From NCBI GenBank assembly GCA_022843805.1, contig JALHMY010000058.1, positions 21,344 to 58,156 of the forward strand: 36,813 bases of DNA, in the 5' to 3' direction. The translations under genes were made by a program, and so were the position numbers. Under the pieces are notes generated by a model. That model did not search any database. It saw only the letters and a program-made list of their open reading frames with translations, and was not told where the DNA came from. This stretch comes from Fuerstiella sp. Lineage in GTDB: Bacteria; Planctomycetota; Planctomycetia; Planctomycetales; Planctomycetaceae. Positions within the stretch are counted from its first letter, which is position 1. Each line of letters opens with the position of its first letter. Shown here one piece after another: positions 1 to 7,507 of the stretch.

Positions 1-136
1 TCAGGAGTGCTCCACATTCAGGAGTGCTCCACATTCAGGAGTGCTCCACATTCAGGAGTGCTCCACATTCAGGAGTGCTCCACATTCAGGAGTGCTCCAC
101 ATTCAGGAGTGCTCCACATTCAGGAGTGCTCCACAT
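1..136. repeat. 17-bp tandem repeat, 8 perfect copies
   Basis: The unit TCAGGAGTGCTCCACAT occurs eight times head to tail without a mismatch, starting at 1, 18, 35, 52, 69, 86, 103 and 120. The first copy touches the window edge, so the array may be longer. Each unit holds a small inverted repeat (GGAG, TG, CTCC). Because 17 is not a multiple of three, all forward frames cycle through the same 17-residue peptide and stay open. Open reading frames here are therefore not evidence of coding. Perfect identity points to recent expansion or active homogenisation. Confidence 0.95.
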
Positions 137-230
137 GTTCTGCTCTTCGCCTTCGTGTTCGAAGTCAGCCGAAACACAGCGTGTCCGCCCGGAAGGATGC
201 TCAGCGGCATTCGATCTCCTGTTCACGAAT

Positions 231-1589
231 TTGAATTGGCTGGGGGAAGCGTTGCTGCATTTTCGACGCAGAACGTCTGCTGCCTACAGCACCAGTACCC
301 GTCAAAAGAGCTCACGGATCCGTCGACGTTCAGGGATTTCCGATGCCGGTCGGGGTCCGGTGATGGTTGAGTTGCTGGAAGTACGACAACTGCTGACCGA
401 TCCCCTGCAGGATGCTGTTGACGGATTTGATGCTGAACTTCTGGCAGGAATGGCGACGATGGAAGCCAAAATTCGAGAAGTTTTTCAGACGAAGAACGAT
501 CATATCGTCGGTAACTTTGCCTATCAGATTGATTCGTTATTCGACGATGTGTTTACCGTCCCGGCCATTGAGGGCAGCGGAGCAGGTTTTTCTTCAGTGA
601 TCGACGCAGACCTGCACAGCAAAAAGAATGGCGCGCGGACAGCTGTGACGGGGGTCACAGCAACCGTCCTTTCGCTTTTGGGAAATATGAATCGTCCGGC
701 AGGCTACGATTGGGGAATTCCCATGGATCCCGACATCGGAGGACCACGATACTTTTATTGGTTTTCCGAATCCATGATTCTGTCGGCCGATGCTCTGACC
801 GGAAACCATTCGGCCATGATCATTCAGGAATGGACGAATCCCAGTCCGGACCCCGGGATTGTAGAGGACTGGTATGGTGTTTCGGGATTTTATTCCCGTT
901 TCGGATCCGACAAGGGATTGGGGTTGAACATCGAGCGAGTGAAGCGGAATCAGGACAACAGCTTTGTGGACAGCTGGACGACACAGTTCTCCCTGGATTC
1001 ACTGGAAAGTGCAGATCCCGATTATGAAATATCACGGACCTACATCTCCGCTCCAGTGACATTTTTCCAGCATCTGACTGTGAGCGGGGGGTCAGTTCAG
1101 GATGTGCAGATGGTCAGCAGCTATGCAACCACTCAGCTGAATATGTCGATGGGTTACGTCAAAGGCGTGGAAGAGGAATACACCGGCAGCGTGAATTACG
1201 TTTTGAACGATCATCTGGAGATTTCGGGGCTGTACAGGCAGACCAGTGTCGGAGAGCTCTTCCAGTCAGGTCTGGTATACCGATACAATGACGAGAACTG
1301 GGTACGAGCGTATTTTGGGGTCAAAGACTTTGCAGATCCTGAAATCGAGGATCGTCATGTGGCCGGACTGGAGATGTCACTGCTTACGGATGATACGGTC
1401 AGCAGGTATTACAACGGGACTCGCAGTCGGGTGAATTCACAGAATTCGAATCTGATCTTTCGAACCAGTTGGCCTCGCGGGTCGAAGTTCTTCCTGCAGC
1501 TGAGATCTGAACTGGAGTCGGAGCAGAATGTGTTGAAGGACGGGTTAAACGTTTGGAATAGCATCATCGGTGGAGAGTTGCATTACTGA
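231..1589 (+). CDS. Planctomycete surface/outer-membrane-like protein with LExRxLL motif (start uncertain)
   Basis: The frame is open from inside the 17-bp repeat (ATG at 24, also at 135), but I prefer TTG at 231. It gives an N-terminus MNWLGEALLHFRRR followed by an Arg/Ser-rich stretch and then LEVRQLL at about residue 50. This arrangement (basic region, then LExRxLL) is the N-terminal signature of large planctomycete extracellular proteins and probably acts as an export signal. A later ATG at 363 would cut the basic region off. The C-terminal half alternates polar and hydrophobic residues in short strands with many Tyr/Phe and ends in GGELHY, as outer-membrane beta-barrels do. No enzymatic motif was recognised. 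The next gene begins 52 nt downstream on the same strand. The product class is inferred; the stop is certain. Confidence 0.6.
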   Translation: MNWLGEALLHFRRRTSAAYSTSTRQKSSRIRRRSGISDAGRGPVMVELLEVRQLLTDPLQDAVDGFDAELLAGMATMEAKIREVFQTKNDHIVGNFAYQIDSLFDDVFTVPAIEGSGAGFSSVIDADLHSKKNGARTAVTGVTATVLSLLGNMNRPAGYDWGIPMDPDIGGPRYFYWFSESMILSADALTGNHSAMIIQEWTNPSPDPGIVEDWYGVSGFYSRFGSDKGLGLNIERVKRNQDNSFVDSWTTQFSLDSLESADPDYEISRTYISAPVTFFQHLTVSGGSVQDVQMVSSYATTQLNMSMGYVKGVEEEYTGSVNYVLNDHLEISGLYRQTSVGELFQSGLVYRYNDENWVRAYFGVKDFADPEIEDRHVAGLEMSLLTDDTVSRYYNGTRSRVNSQNSNLIFRTSWPRGSKFFLQLRSELESEQNVLKDGLNVWNSIIGGELHY

Positions 1590-1641
1590 ACAAACAGGAC
1601 ACATATCGTGAGGATGATCACTTGTTTCGGAGGCAATTGGA

Positions 1642-2817
1642 TTGACGCTTTTAGCTTTGATAATCTGGCTCTGCTCGGCACCATCCGAGTCCCTTGCACA
1701 GCAAGCAGCCACGGCATTTCGTCAGTCCGGCCGTGTCTGTTGCTCTGTGATTCTTGGCGGTGAACCTGCGATCGCGGAGCTTGATACCGGAGCTGTTTCG
1801 ACCAGCGTTCGGTATCGTTTGAATGATTCTCGATTTTTATCGCTGAAGTCACGACAGGCCCTGGTGATGACCTTACATGGTCCTGCAGTTTTTAAGGAAT
1901 ATGAGAAATTCCCCGTCAGGATATTCGGGAGATCAAAATTGGTTCCTGCGAACCAATGGGGCGTTTTAACTGCAACTGAGTGGAATACGAGCCTCATCAC
2001 GGCAACTGTCGGCAATTTTGCGTTCCTGGATGACGTGATCAGGATTAATACCCGCCATGGGATACTGAAGAGTTTAAGCGGTGTGGATGATTCGACGCTG
2101 CCATCGCAGGCCAATGTCTTGCCGCTCCATTGGAGCCACGGCACTCCGACTGTTCCAATCAACCTTCCGGTTTTCGGAGATCATGAAGTTGCGTTGGATA
2201 CTGGCAGCAATGCATTTGTGACGCTGAAGCCAGCGTTCGTCGAAAGGTTGCTGCGTGCTCGCCAGGCGGTTTACCTGAAAGATTCGCTACTGGCATCCCC
2301 GAAGGGACAAAAGTCCGTAAAGATGTATTGCCTTCGCAGTCTGAAACTCGGGGGTGTCGAATTTCAAAACGTTCCAGTCGTACCGGCTCAAGTGGAATCC
2401 ATCGGTCGTGGTCTGCTGCAGCATTTTGAGATGATTCTGGACTTTCCCGGCAACCAGGTGACTTTGTCGGCGCTCGATCTGGATCACACAAGATTTCCGG
2501 TCGATGCCAGTGGGCTGCGAGTCTATTTTGACAACGATCGACTGCTGGTTCATAAAGTCGACGCGGATTCTCCAGCGGCTTCGGCCGGCTTTCTTGTGGA
2601 TGATCAGATTCTGGAGTTTGCAGGTCGGGATCCATCAACTCTGTGGCGTCATGAGATTGATGAAACTCTGGCCCGGGCGGGCGAAACGATTCGCATCCGG
2701 ATCGCTCGCGGTGATGTCGTTCAGGAGATTCCGCTTCCTCTGAGTCGCCCGTACCAGTATCCCCCGGACTGGCCACCGATCCTGCCGGAATTCAATCCAG
2801 ACCCGGTTCGCAACTGA
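1642..2817 (+). CDS. Secreted retropepsin-like aspartic protease with two DTG motifs and a C-terminal PDZ domain
   Basis: The start is TTG at 1642, preceded by GGAGG at 1629-1633 with 8-nt spacing. The product is 391 aa. Residues 1-20 form a signal peptide (hydrophobic core, then SLAQQA). Two catalytic-type motifs are visible: ELDTGA with Asp48 and ALDTGSN with Asp186. Each sits in a segment with the hydrophobic pattern of bacterial aspartyl-protease domains (Asp_protease_2 type). From about residue 290 a PDZ domain follows (LLVHKVDADSPAASAGFLVDDQI), and a Pro-rich tail ends the protein. Retropepsins normally dimerise to pair two Asp residues; two DTG halves in one chain suggest a single-chain pseudodimer, which is inference. 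It probably acts in the periplasm. It may share a transcript with the upstream surface protein (52-nt gap). Confidence 0.8.
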   Translation: MTLLALIIWLCSAPSESLAQQAATAFRQSGRVCCSVILGGEPAIAELDTGAVSTSVRYRLNDSRFLSLKSRQALVMTLHGPAVFKEYEKFPVRIFGRSKLVPANQWGVLTATEWNTSLITATVGNFAFLDDVIRINTRHGILKSLSGVDDSTLPSQANVLPLHWSHGTPTVPINLPVFGDHEVALDTGSNAFVTLKPAFVERLLRARQAVYLKDSLLASPKGQKSVKMYCLRSLKLGGVEFQNVPVVPAQVESIGRGLLQHFEMILDFPGNQVTLSALDLDHTRFPVDASGLRVYFDNDRLLVHKVDADSPAASAGFLVDDQILEFAGRDPSTLWRHEIDETLARAGETIRIRIARGDVVQEIPLPLSRPYQYPPDWPPILPEFNPDPVRN

Positions 2818-2880
2818 TGAGCAAAACCGTCGATGTCCGAGTTGTTGGCACCGACCGCAACAGCGATTGCGGCCCGTGCG

Positions 2881-3046
2881 GTTGAACCCCAACGGGTTCC
2901 ACAACACGATGAACCATCGATTGCAGCCTTATGGAACCCTTTCAGGGTTCGGACCGAACAAATATCACGAACCTGGGGTGCGCCGCTTCGCGTCGACCCC
3001 AGGCTTTGTTGTGAAACCCGTTCCGGGTTGAATCGCACTGTTTTCA
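2881..3046 (-). repeat. Dispersed ~165-bp intergenic repeat, copy A (inverted relative to copy B at 36548-36711)
   Basis: The reverse complement of 36548-36711 matches this stretch closely, with runs of more than 60 identical bases around 2970-3046. The element is built from small inverted repeats: GAACCCT-TTC-AGGGTTC, a CCTGGGG...CCCCAGG hairpin around 2972-3003, and AACCCG-TTC-CGGGTT near 3016-3030. Small ORFs overlap it on both strands, but the repeated peptides (NPERVSQQSLGSTRSG type) come from the repeat and are not convincing genes. The gene-free stretch 2818-3393 consists of this element, the GTACTC palindrome and about 170 nt of leader to the next gene. Confidence 0.9.
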
Positions 3047-3089
3047 CTCAAAAAGACGCTTCACAGCGTTGGCCGTTCTACAGGAATAT

Positions 3090-3224
3090 CGTACTCGTAC
3101 TCAGTGCAACGGTACGCGTACTCGTACTCGAAAAAAGCGTGATGATGCAGTCGATCCTGCGAAACTGCTCAGTGCCGGAAGCGTCAGAACGAGTACGAGT
3201 ACCGCAAAGCTGAGTACGAGTGCG
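3090..3224. repeat. GTACTC-type long inverted repeat
   Basis: The left arm (3090-3130) carries two blocks of TACTCGTACTC and the right arm (3189-3224) carries their complement, GAGTACGAGTA and GAGTACGAG, in reversed order. About 58 nt lie between the arms (3131-3188), starting with an A6 run. A transcript could fold into a long imperfect hairpin. It lies upstream of a plus-strand gene and directly after the dispersed repeat. Similar GTACTC-rich blocks are, from memory, common in planctomycete intergenic DNA. It may be a mobile palindromic element or a transcription-termination structure. Confidence 0.8.
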
Positions 3225-3393
3225 AAGAAGACTGTGTATTTTATGATTGGTCCTGTCAGCAAAGTCGACATGGCTGTTCCTGGTCGGGATAATCATCAAA
3301 TGCATTTCGCAGCAGACTGGCGGCCATCGGCTGGTCCTGGAATGCTTCTACCCACGATTCAGTGGTTGCACCGCATCAGAAAGGCGGATTCCC

Positions 3394-3909
3394 GTGTCTG
3401 TCGTAAAGAGAAGTCTGTCATCAGTCAGTCTGACAATTCTGCGTCTGTCCCTTTCGGCGTGGGTGGGTGCAGCGGCGCTGTTTGTGATTACCAGTGTTGC
3501 CGAACAAGTCTCCCCGGACTTTGATTCCAGAATTCGTGATCAGCTGGCAACCATTCGCTTTCCGTTATATTACCAGTTCGGCTTTGGAGCTCTGGGGGTC
3601 AGTATTTTGTCGGGGCTGGCCGCATTGAAGCTTTCTTCGGGATGTCAGAAGAAGCGGGTTCGGGCAGCTGTCATTTTTGCATCGCTTTCGCTGGCGGGCG
3701 CGGCTGCCGACTACGTCTGGGTGTACCTTCCTCTGCAGGAACTGATCTCTCCTCCTGGAAAAGCACGCGAACAGGGATTTGTTGAACTGCACGAACGCTC
3801 ACGGCATGCCAATGAAGTTCATATCACTCTGGCACTGCTCGCCGCTGTTTTTGCGTGTTCTCCCGAGAAACCTGATTCCGAGGGAACCTGCAGCACGGAC
3901 GCCACCTGA
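3394..3909 (+). CDS. Small four-helix membrane protein, DUF4149-like
   Basis: I start at GTG 3394, preceded by AAGGCGG about 7 nt upstream. The frame is open from 3247, but the residues before the GTG look like translated leader. The 171-aa product has a short basic N-terminus (MSVVKRSL) and four hydrophobic segments: SAWVGAAALFVITSVAEQ, YYQFGFGALGVSILSGLAAL, RAAVIFASLSLAGAAADYVW and ITLALLAAVFACS. A conserved-looking loop SPDFDSRIRDQLATIRFP follows helix 1, and the fourth helix is preceded by a His-rich segment (ELHERSRHANEVHIT). The layout resembles small DUF4149-like integral membrane proteins, but the assignment is tentative and no function is known. It is flanked by repeats upstream and a DUF1501 gene 141 nt downstream. 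Confidence 0.65.
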   Translation: MSVVKRSLSSVSLTILRLSLSAWVGAAALFVITSVAEQVSPDFDSRIRDQLATIRFPLYYQFGFGALGVSILSGLAALKLSSGCQKKRVRAAVIFASLSLAGAAADYVWVYLPLQELISPPGKAREQGFVELHERSRHANEVHITLALLAAVFACSPEKPDSEGTCSTDAT

Positions 3910-4050
3910 GCGACCCTGATGTGGATCTCCTGTGTCGACAAACGCATAACCGGTTTTCAGTATCTGCTTCACGGATGCAGTATGGGCTGGTAGAGTGCTC
4001 GTTCGTCAGGAGTGTGGTCGCTTCGTGTTTGACTGGTTGGAGGACTGTCG

Positions 4051-5469
4051 ATGCTCACCATCAACGGACCCAGGTCGCGATTTTGCGACAACATGTCCCG
4101 TCGCAGTTACCTGAAGATTGGCAGCCTGGGTCTCGGCGGACTCGCCCTTCCGGAAATATTGCGAGCGGAAGCGGCGGGAGACAGGTCGTCGAAGGCGAAG
4201 GGTGTGATCATGGTGGTGCTCCCTGGAGGCCCCTCACACATCGACATGTACGATCTGAAGCCGGAAGCACCGAGCGAGATACGGGGCGAGTTTCAGCCGA
4301 TTGGCACTCGAGTGCCGGGGATTGATATCTGCGAACTGCTCCCGCGTCTGGCTGGTATGACGGATCGTGTGGCCCTGATTCGTTCTCTGGTGGGATTTCT
4401 GGACGACCACAATACGCACTGGTGCACGACTGGCTGGGAATCTCATCCGCCCATGGATTCGTCTCCCGTCGTTCCCGGTTTTCCTGCGGGTGACTGGCCT
4501 TCGCTGGGAGCCATTCTTTCTCAGCAGCTGGGGCCGAGGATTCGCGGGGTGCCACCGTCGGTCGATCTGACGCCGAACGATGCGGACGCTCGATTTATTC
4601 TGCGGACTCCGACGGGCCAGCCCGGTTTTCTGGGAAGTGGTCATGCGGCTTTCGAAGTGGCGGCCGTGGATCGCAGCAACATTACGCTCAACGATGTCGG
4701 TCTGCATCGTTTATCGGACCGGCGAGCACTTCTTGCCAGTTTCGATGGTTTCCGTCGACGAGTTGATCAGGGGCTGATGTCGGACGGCATGGAGGAATTT
4801 CACCAGCAGGCGTTCGAAGTGCTCACATCGCCGAGACTGGCCGAAGCGCTTGATCTCAGCAAAGAAACAGAGTCTGCTCGAAGCCGTTATGGTTTGGCAG
4901 CCAGCTATCCGAATGAACGTGAAGGAAAAACGATGCTGGACCAGTTTCTGCTGGCGAGGCGAGTGATCGAGGCGGGCGCCCGCTGTGTCACTCTGGCGTT
5001 CAGTCGCTGGCCGTTTGGTCGCATGCTGCAGGGTGATTACAACTGGGACTGGCATAAGGACTGTTTTGCGGAGGCGAAAGCCACCCTGCCGTTATTCGAT
5101 CTGGGAATGTCGGCATTGATTGGGGACCTGGAAGATCGCGGGCTGCTGGATGATATTCTGGTGGTGGCATGGGGCGAATTCGGTCGCACGCCCAGAATTA
5201 ACAGGGACGCAGGCCGCGATCACTGGCCAAAAGTCGGAGGTGCACTGGTTGCTGGCGGAGGAATGAAGGGCGGCCAGGTGATTGGTTCGACGACTCGCTG
5301 GGCTGAAGAACCTCTGACTCGCCCTGTTCATTTTCGTGAGGTCTTTGCGACTCTTTATCGTCAGCTGGGAATCGATACGTCTCAGCCTCATTTGACCGAT
5401 CTGTCCGGTCGGCCTCAGTTTCTTGTGGGTGATCACAAACATCTGCCCGAACTGATTGGCGCGTATTGA
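4051..5469 (+). CDS. DUF1501 family Tat-exported protein
   Basis: The 472-aa product begins MLTINGPRSRFCDNMSRRSYLK, the characteristic start of planctomycete DUF1501 proteins. It has a twin-arginine signal (SRRSYLKIGSLGLGGLALP) at about residues 16-34, so it should be exported folded. The body shows family landmarks: VVLPGGPSHIDMYDLKP, the WGEFGRTPRIN block near residue 375, and GRDHWPKVGGALVAGGG. The fold is related to alkaline phosphatase/sulfatase, and the substrate is unknown. DUF1501 genes usually sit next to a DUF1549/DUF1553 cytochrome-type gene; no such partner is adjacent here, so this is a solitary copy. A repeat array begins 23 nt after the stop. Confidence 0.93.
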   Translation: MLTINGPRSRFCDNMSRRSYLKIGSLGLGGLALPEILRAEAAGDRSSKAKGVIMVVLPGGPSHIDMYDLKPEAPSEIRGEFQPIGTRVPGIDICELLPRLAGMTDRVALIRSLVGFLDDHNTHWCTTGWESHPPMDSSPVVPGFPAGDWPSLGAILSQQLGPRIRGVPPSVDLTPNDADARFILRTPTGQPGFLGSGHAAFEVAAVDRSNITLNDVGLHRLSDRRALLASFDGFRRRVDQGLMSDGMEEFHQQAFEVLTSPRLAEALDLSKETESARSRYGLAASYPNEREGKTMLDQFLLARRVIEAGARCVTLAFSRWPFGRMLQGDYNWDWHKDCFAEAKATLPLFDLGMSALIGDLEDRGLLDDILVVAWGEFGRTPRINRDAGRDHWPKVGGALVAGGGMKGGQVIGSTTRWAEEPLTRPVHFREVFATLYRQLGIDTSQPHLTDLSGRPQFLVGDHKHLPELIGAY

Positions 5470-5492
5470 GGTGACGTCTTTTTTCGGATACC

Positions 5493-6092
5493 GGCGAGCG
5501 GAGTGGCGTGAGCCCTCCGAGTTCCTCGCACGTGCGCCTCATCGCTTCCGAGCTCGGCCGATAATCCGAGACCGGAAGTTCCGTCCGGTACCCGTGCTAC
5601 CAGTCGACAGGAGTAAATCGCACTCGGTGGGCTGACGCCGGCGAGCGGAGTGGCGTGAGCCCTCCGAGTTCCGCGCCGCTGCGCCTCATCGCTTCGTAGC
5701 TCAGCCGATAATCCGAGAACCGAAGTTCCGTCCGGTACCCATGCTACCAGTCGACAGGAGCAAATCGCACTCGGTGGGCTGACACCGGCGAGCGGAGTGG
5801 CGTGAGCCCTCCGAGTTCCGCGCCGCTGCGCCTCATCGCTTCGTAGCTCGGCCGATAATCCGAGACCGGAAGTTCCGTCCGGTACCCCTGCTACCAGTCG
5901 ACAGGAGCAAATCGCACTCGGTGGGCTGACGCCGGCGAGCGGAGTGGCGTGAGCCCTCCGAGTTCCGCGCACGTGCGCCTCATCGCTTCCGAGCTCGGCC
6001 GATAATCCGAGACCCGAAGTTCCGTCCGGTACCCATGCTACCAGTCGCCAGGAGCAAATCGCACTCGGTGGGCTGACGCCACACCGCTCGCC
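5493..6092. repeat. 147-bp tandem array, 4 copies, closed by an inverted terminal segment
   Basis: Copies start at 5493, 5640, 5787 and 5934, with an exact 147-bp period and few substitutions. Each junction forms a long imperfect hairpin, for example 5622-5669: ACTCGG, GGGCT and CGCC pair with GGCG, AGCCC and CCGAGT around a 12-nt loop. The array opens with GGCGAGCGGAGTGGCG and closes at 6077-6092 with that sequence inverted (one mismatch). Since 147 is a multiple of 3, open frames persist through it. The 235-codon minus-strand frame here is a by-product. It fills the convergent gap between the DUF1501 and SDR genes. Confidence 0.95.
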
Positions 6093-6124
6093 TTTTGCTG
6101 TTCCTGGAGGGGAGCGTCCTCGAC

Positions 6125-6150
6125 GGGCAGGAATGCCCATCTTACTTTTT
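6125..6150 (+). terminator. Hairpin with GNRA-type loop followed by T-run
   Basis: GGGCA (6125-6129), loop GGAA, TGCCC (6134-6138), then a T5 run at 6146-6150. It lies between the 147-bp array and the convergent SDR gene. It could end plus-strand transcription from the DUF1501 gene. The stem is only 5 bp and the T-run starts 7 nt after it, so this is a weak call. Confidence 0.35.
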
Positions 6151-6157
6151 GCAGACG

Positions 6158-6952
6158 TTACGGAGCCTCGGGAGACAACGCGATCACATTCGCGGCGCCG
6201 CCGTCGATCGGAATTGTGCAGCCGGTGATATAAGCGGCCGCATCGCCTGCCAGAAAGACCACCACACCTGCGACGTCTTCAGGTTCACCCCATCGCCCCA
6301 GCGGAACTCGTTCCATCACTCTTGCAGAACGCTTAACGTCGTTCTGCAGAGGCTGTGTCATGGGAGTGCGAATCCAGCCGGGTGCGATTGCGTTTACCCG
6401 AATTCCGTGGCCGCCCCATTCCGCTGCCAGATCACGCGTCAGCGAGACGATGCCACCTTTGGTCATCGCGTAAATCGATCCGCCTCGCCCCAGCCCGACA
6501 AGACCACCGCCCAGCGCTGACACGTTGATGATACTGCCGCGTCGCTGAGTCAGCATCACCCGACCCACAGCTCCGGCCATGTTGTAACATCCGGTCAGAT
6601 TCACGGCGAACACTTCCTGCAGGTCGGCCGGTTTGAAGTCTACCGGAGTTCCTCGCCGATGAATGCCGGCATTGTTGACAAGAATGTCGATTCGACCAAA
6701 CCGTTCCACAATCCGGCTGACGCAGGTTTCTGTCTCATTCGCATGCCGTGTATCGCAGCCAAGGGCGAGCACCTCACGGCCCGTATCTCGGGTCAGCTGA
6801 GCTGCCGCAGCGGAGACGCCGTCAAACTGAACATCCAGCAGAGCAATCGTCGCACCACTTTCAGCAAGAGCACGAGCAATCGCAAACCCAAGTCCCTGTG
6901 CTCCACCTGTGACCAGAGCGACTCGTCCTGTTAAATCAAACAGTCGACTCAT
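6158..6952 (-). CDS. Short-chain dehydrogenase/reductase (SDR), gluconate 5-dehydrogenase/FabG-like
   Basis: The 264-aa classical SDR is of normal family length. The NAD(P)-binding motif TGGAQGLG is near residue 15 and NNAG near residue 92. The catalytic Ser lies in INVSALGG and the Tyr/Lys pair in YAMTK. The C-terminal region has the usual PGWIRTPMT and DVAGVVVFLAGDAAAYITG blocks. An Asp at the end of the second strand (LLDVQ) suggests preference for NAD(H). It is the last gene of a minus-strand group with VOC, glycosidase-like and S9 genes, 26 nt behind the VOC gene. The substrate is not deducible; a sugar acid or polyol is plausible from the neighbours. Confidence 0.92.
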   Translation of the reverse strand: MSRLFDLTGRVALVTGGAQGLGFAIARALAESGATIALLDVQFDGVSAAAAQLTRDTGREVLALGCDTRHANETETCVSRIVERFGRIDILVNNAGIHRRGTPVDFKPADLQEVFAVNLTGCYNMAGAVGRVMLTQRRGSIINVSALGGGLVGLGRGGSIYAMTKGGIVSLTRDLAAEWGGHGIRVNAIAPGWIRTPMTQPLQNDVKRSARVMERVPLGRWGEPEDVAGVVVFLAGDAAAYITGCTIPIDGGAANVIALSPEAP

Positions 6953-6978
6953 CGGCTGATTTCTCCCTTCCTGCTCTG

Positions 6979-7464
6979 TCAGGTTGACTGCTGTGACTGT
7001 TGTGACTGCGGTGGCTGAAAGAGCTCCAGAGTATAATTGTCCGGGTCAAAAAAGTAGACCACAAGTCCTCCGGCATTGGGACCGGCCGTGATCGTAACAG
7101 GCTCAGATTTGAACTGAACTCCCTTTGATTTGAGTTCGGTATAACAATCGATCAGAGAATTCACGGTAAGACAAAGATGGCTGTTGCCGGGGCGGTTTGT
7201 CGCAGTGTCCGCAGGCTGACCTGAATGATTCAAATACTGCACAATCTCCAGCGATTGCGGGCTGTCCGGGGAAACTCGAAAAGAGGCAACGCTCAGAACG
7301 ACACCCGGATAACCTGTTTGAGCGGCCACATAATCGTTGTCAACGTGGGGCCGACGCCGATGCAGTGTCATGCCGAGCACATCGCGGTAAAATCGGATGG
7401 ATCGTTCAATGTCGGTAACGGTCAGGCCAAGATGATGCAGACTCTCCAGATTCCAGCCGGACAT
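6979..7464 (-). CDS. VOC superfamily protein (glyoxalase/dioxygenase fold)
   Basis: The 161-aa protein carries two beta-alpha-beta-beta-beta modules typical of vicinal-oxygen-chelate proteins. Likely metal ligands are His in LHHLGLTV, Glu in SLEIVQY, His in NSHLCLTV and Glu in TLELFQP, the usual H/E/H/E set. A start at 7464 is supported by GGAG 7-8 nt upstream. The C-terminus is a short Gln/Ser run (QSQQSQQST). It belongs to a minus-strand operon, 43 nt after the glycosidase-like gene and 26 nt before the SDR gene. The exact reaction (lyase, dioxygenase or resistance protein) cannot be told from the sequence. Confidence 0.88.
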   Translation of the reverse strand: MSGWNLESLHHLGLTVTDIERSIRFYRDVLGMTLHRRRPHVDNDYVAAQTGYPGVVLSVASFRVSPDSPQSLEIVQYLNHSGQPADTATNRPGNSHLCLTVNSLIDCYTELKSKGVQFKSEPVTITAGPNAGGLVVYFFDPDNYTLELFQPPQSQQSQQST

Positions 7465-7507
7465 ATGATTCTCCGTGATCAGTGAACGTCAGCATGGGTC
7501 GATCGGT

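Noticed and set aside
1..136. CRISPR array
   Set aside because: The 17-bp units are contiguous with no spacers, so it is a simple tandem repeat.
2833..3524. Short plus-strand frames over the repeat region (126 and 151 codons)
   Set aside because: They translate the dispersed repeat and the GTACTC palindrome (RTRTR/STSTS runs) and overlap the better supported membrane protein gene.
5433..6140. A 235-codon minus-strand open frame with four 49-residue repeats
   Set aside because: It is the 147-bp array translated; the period is a multiple of three, so frames stay open by default. It overlaps the end of the DUF1501 gene and has no ribosome site or protein-like composition.
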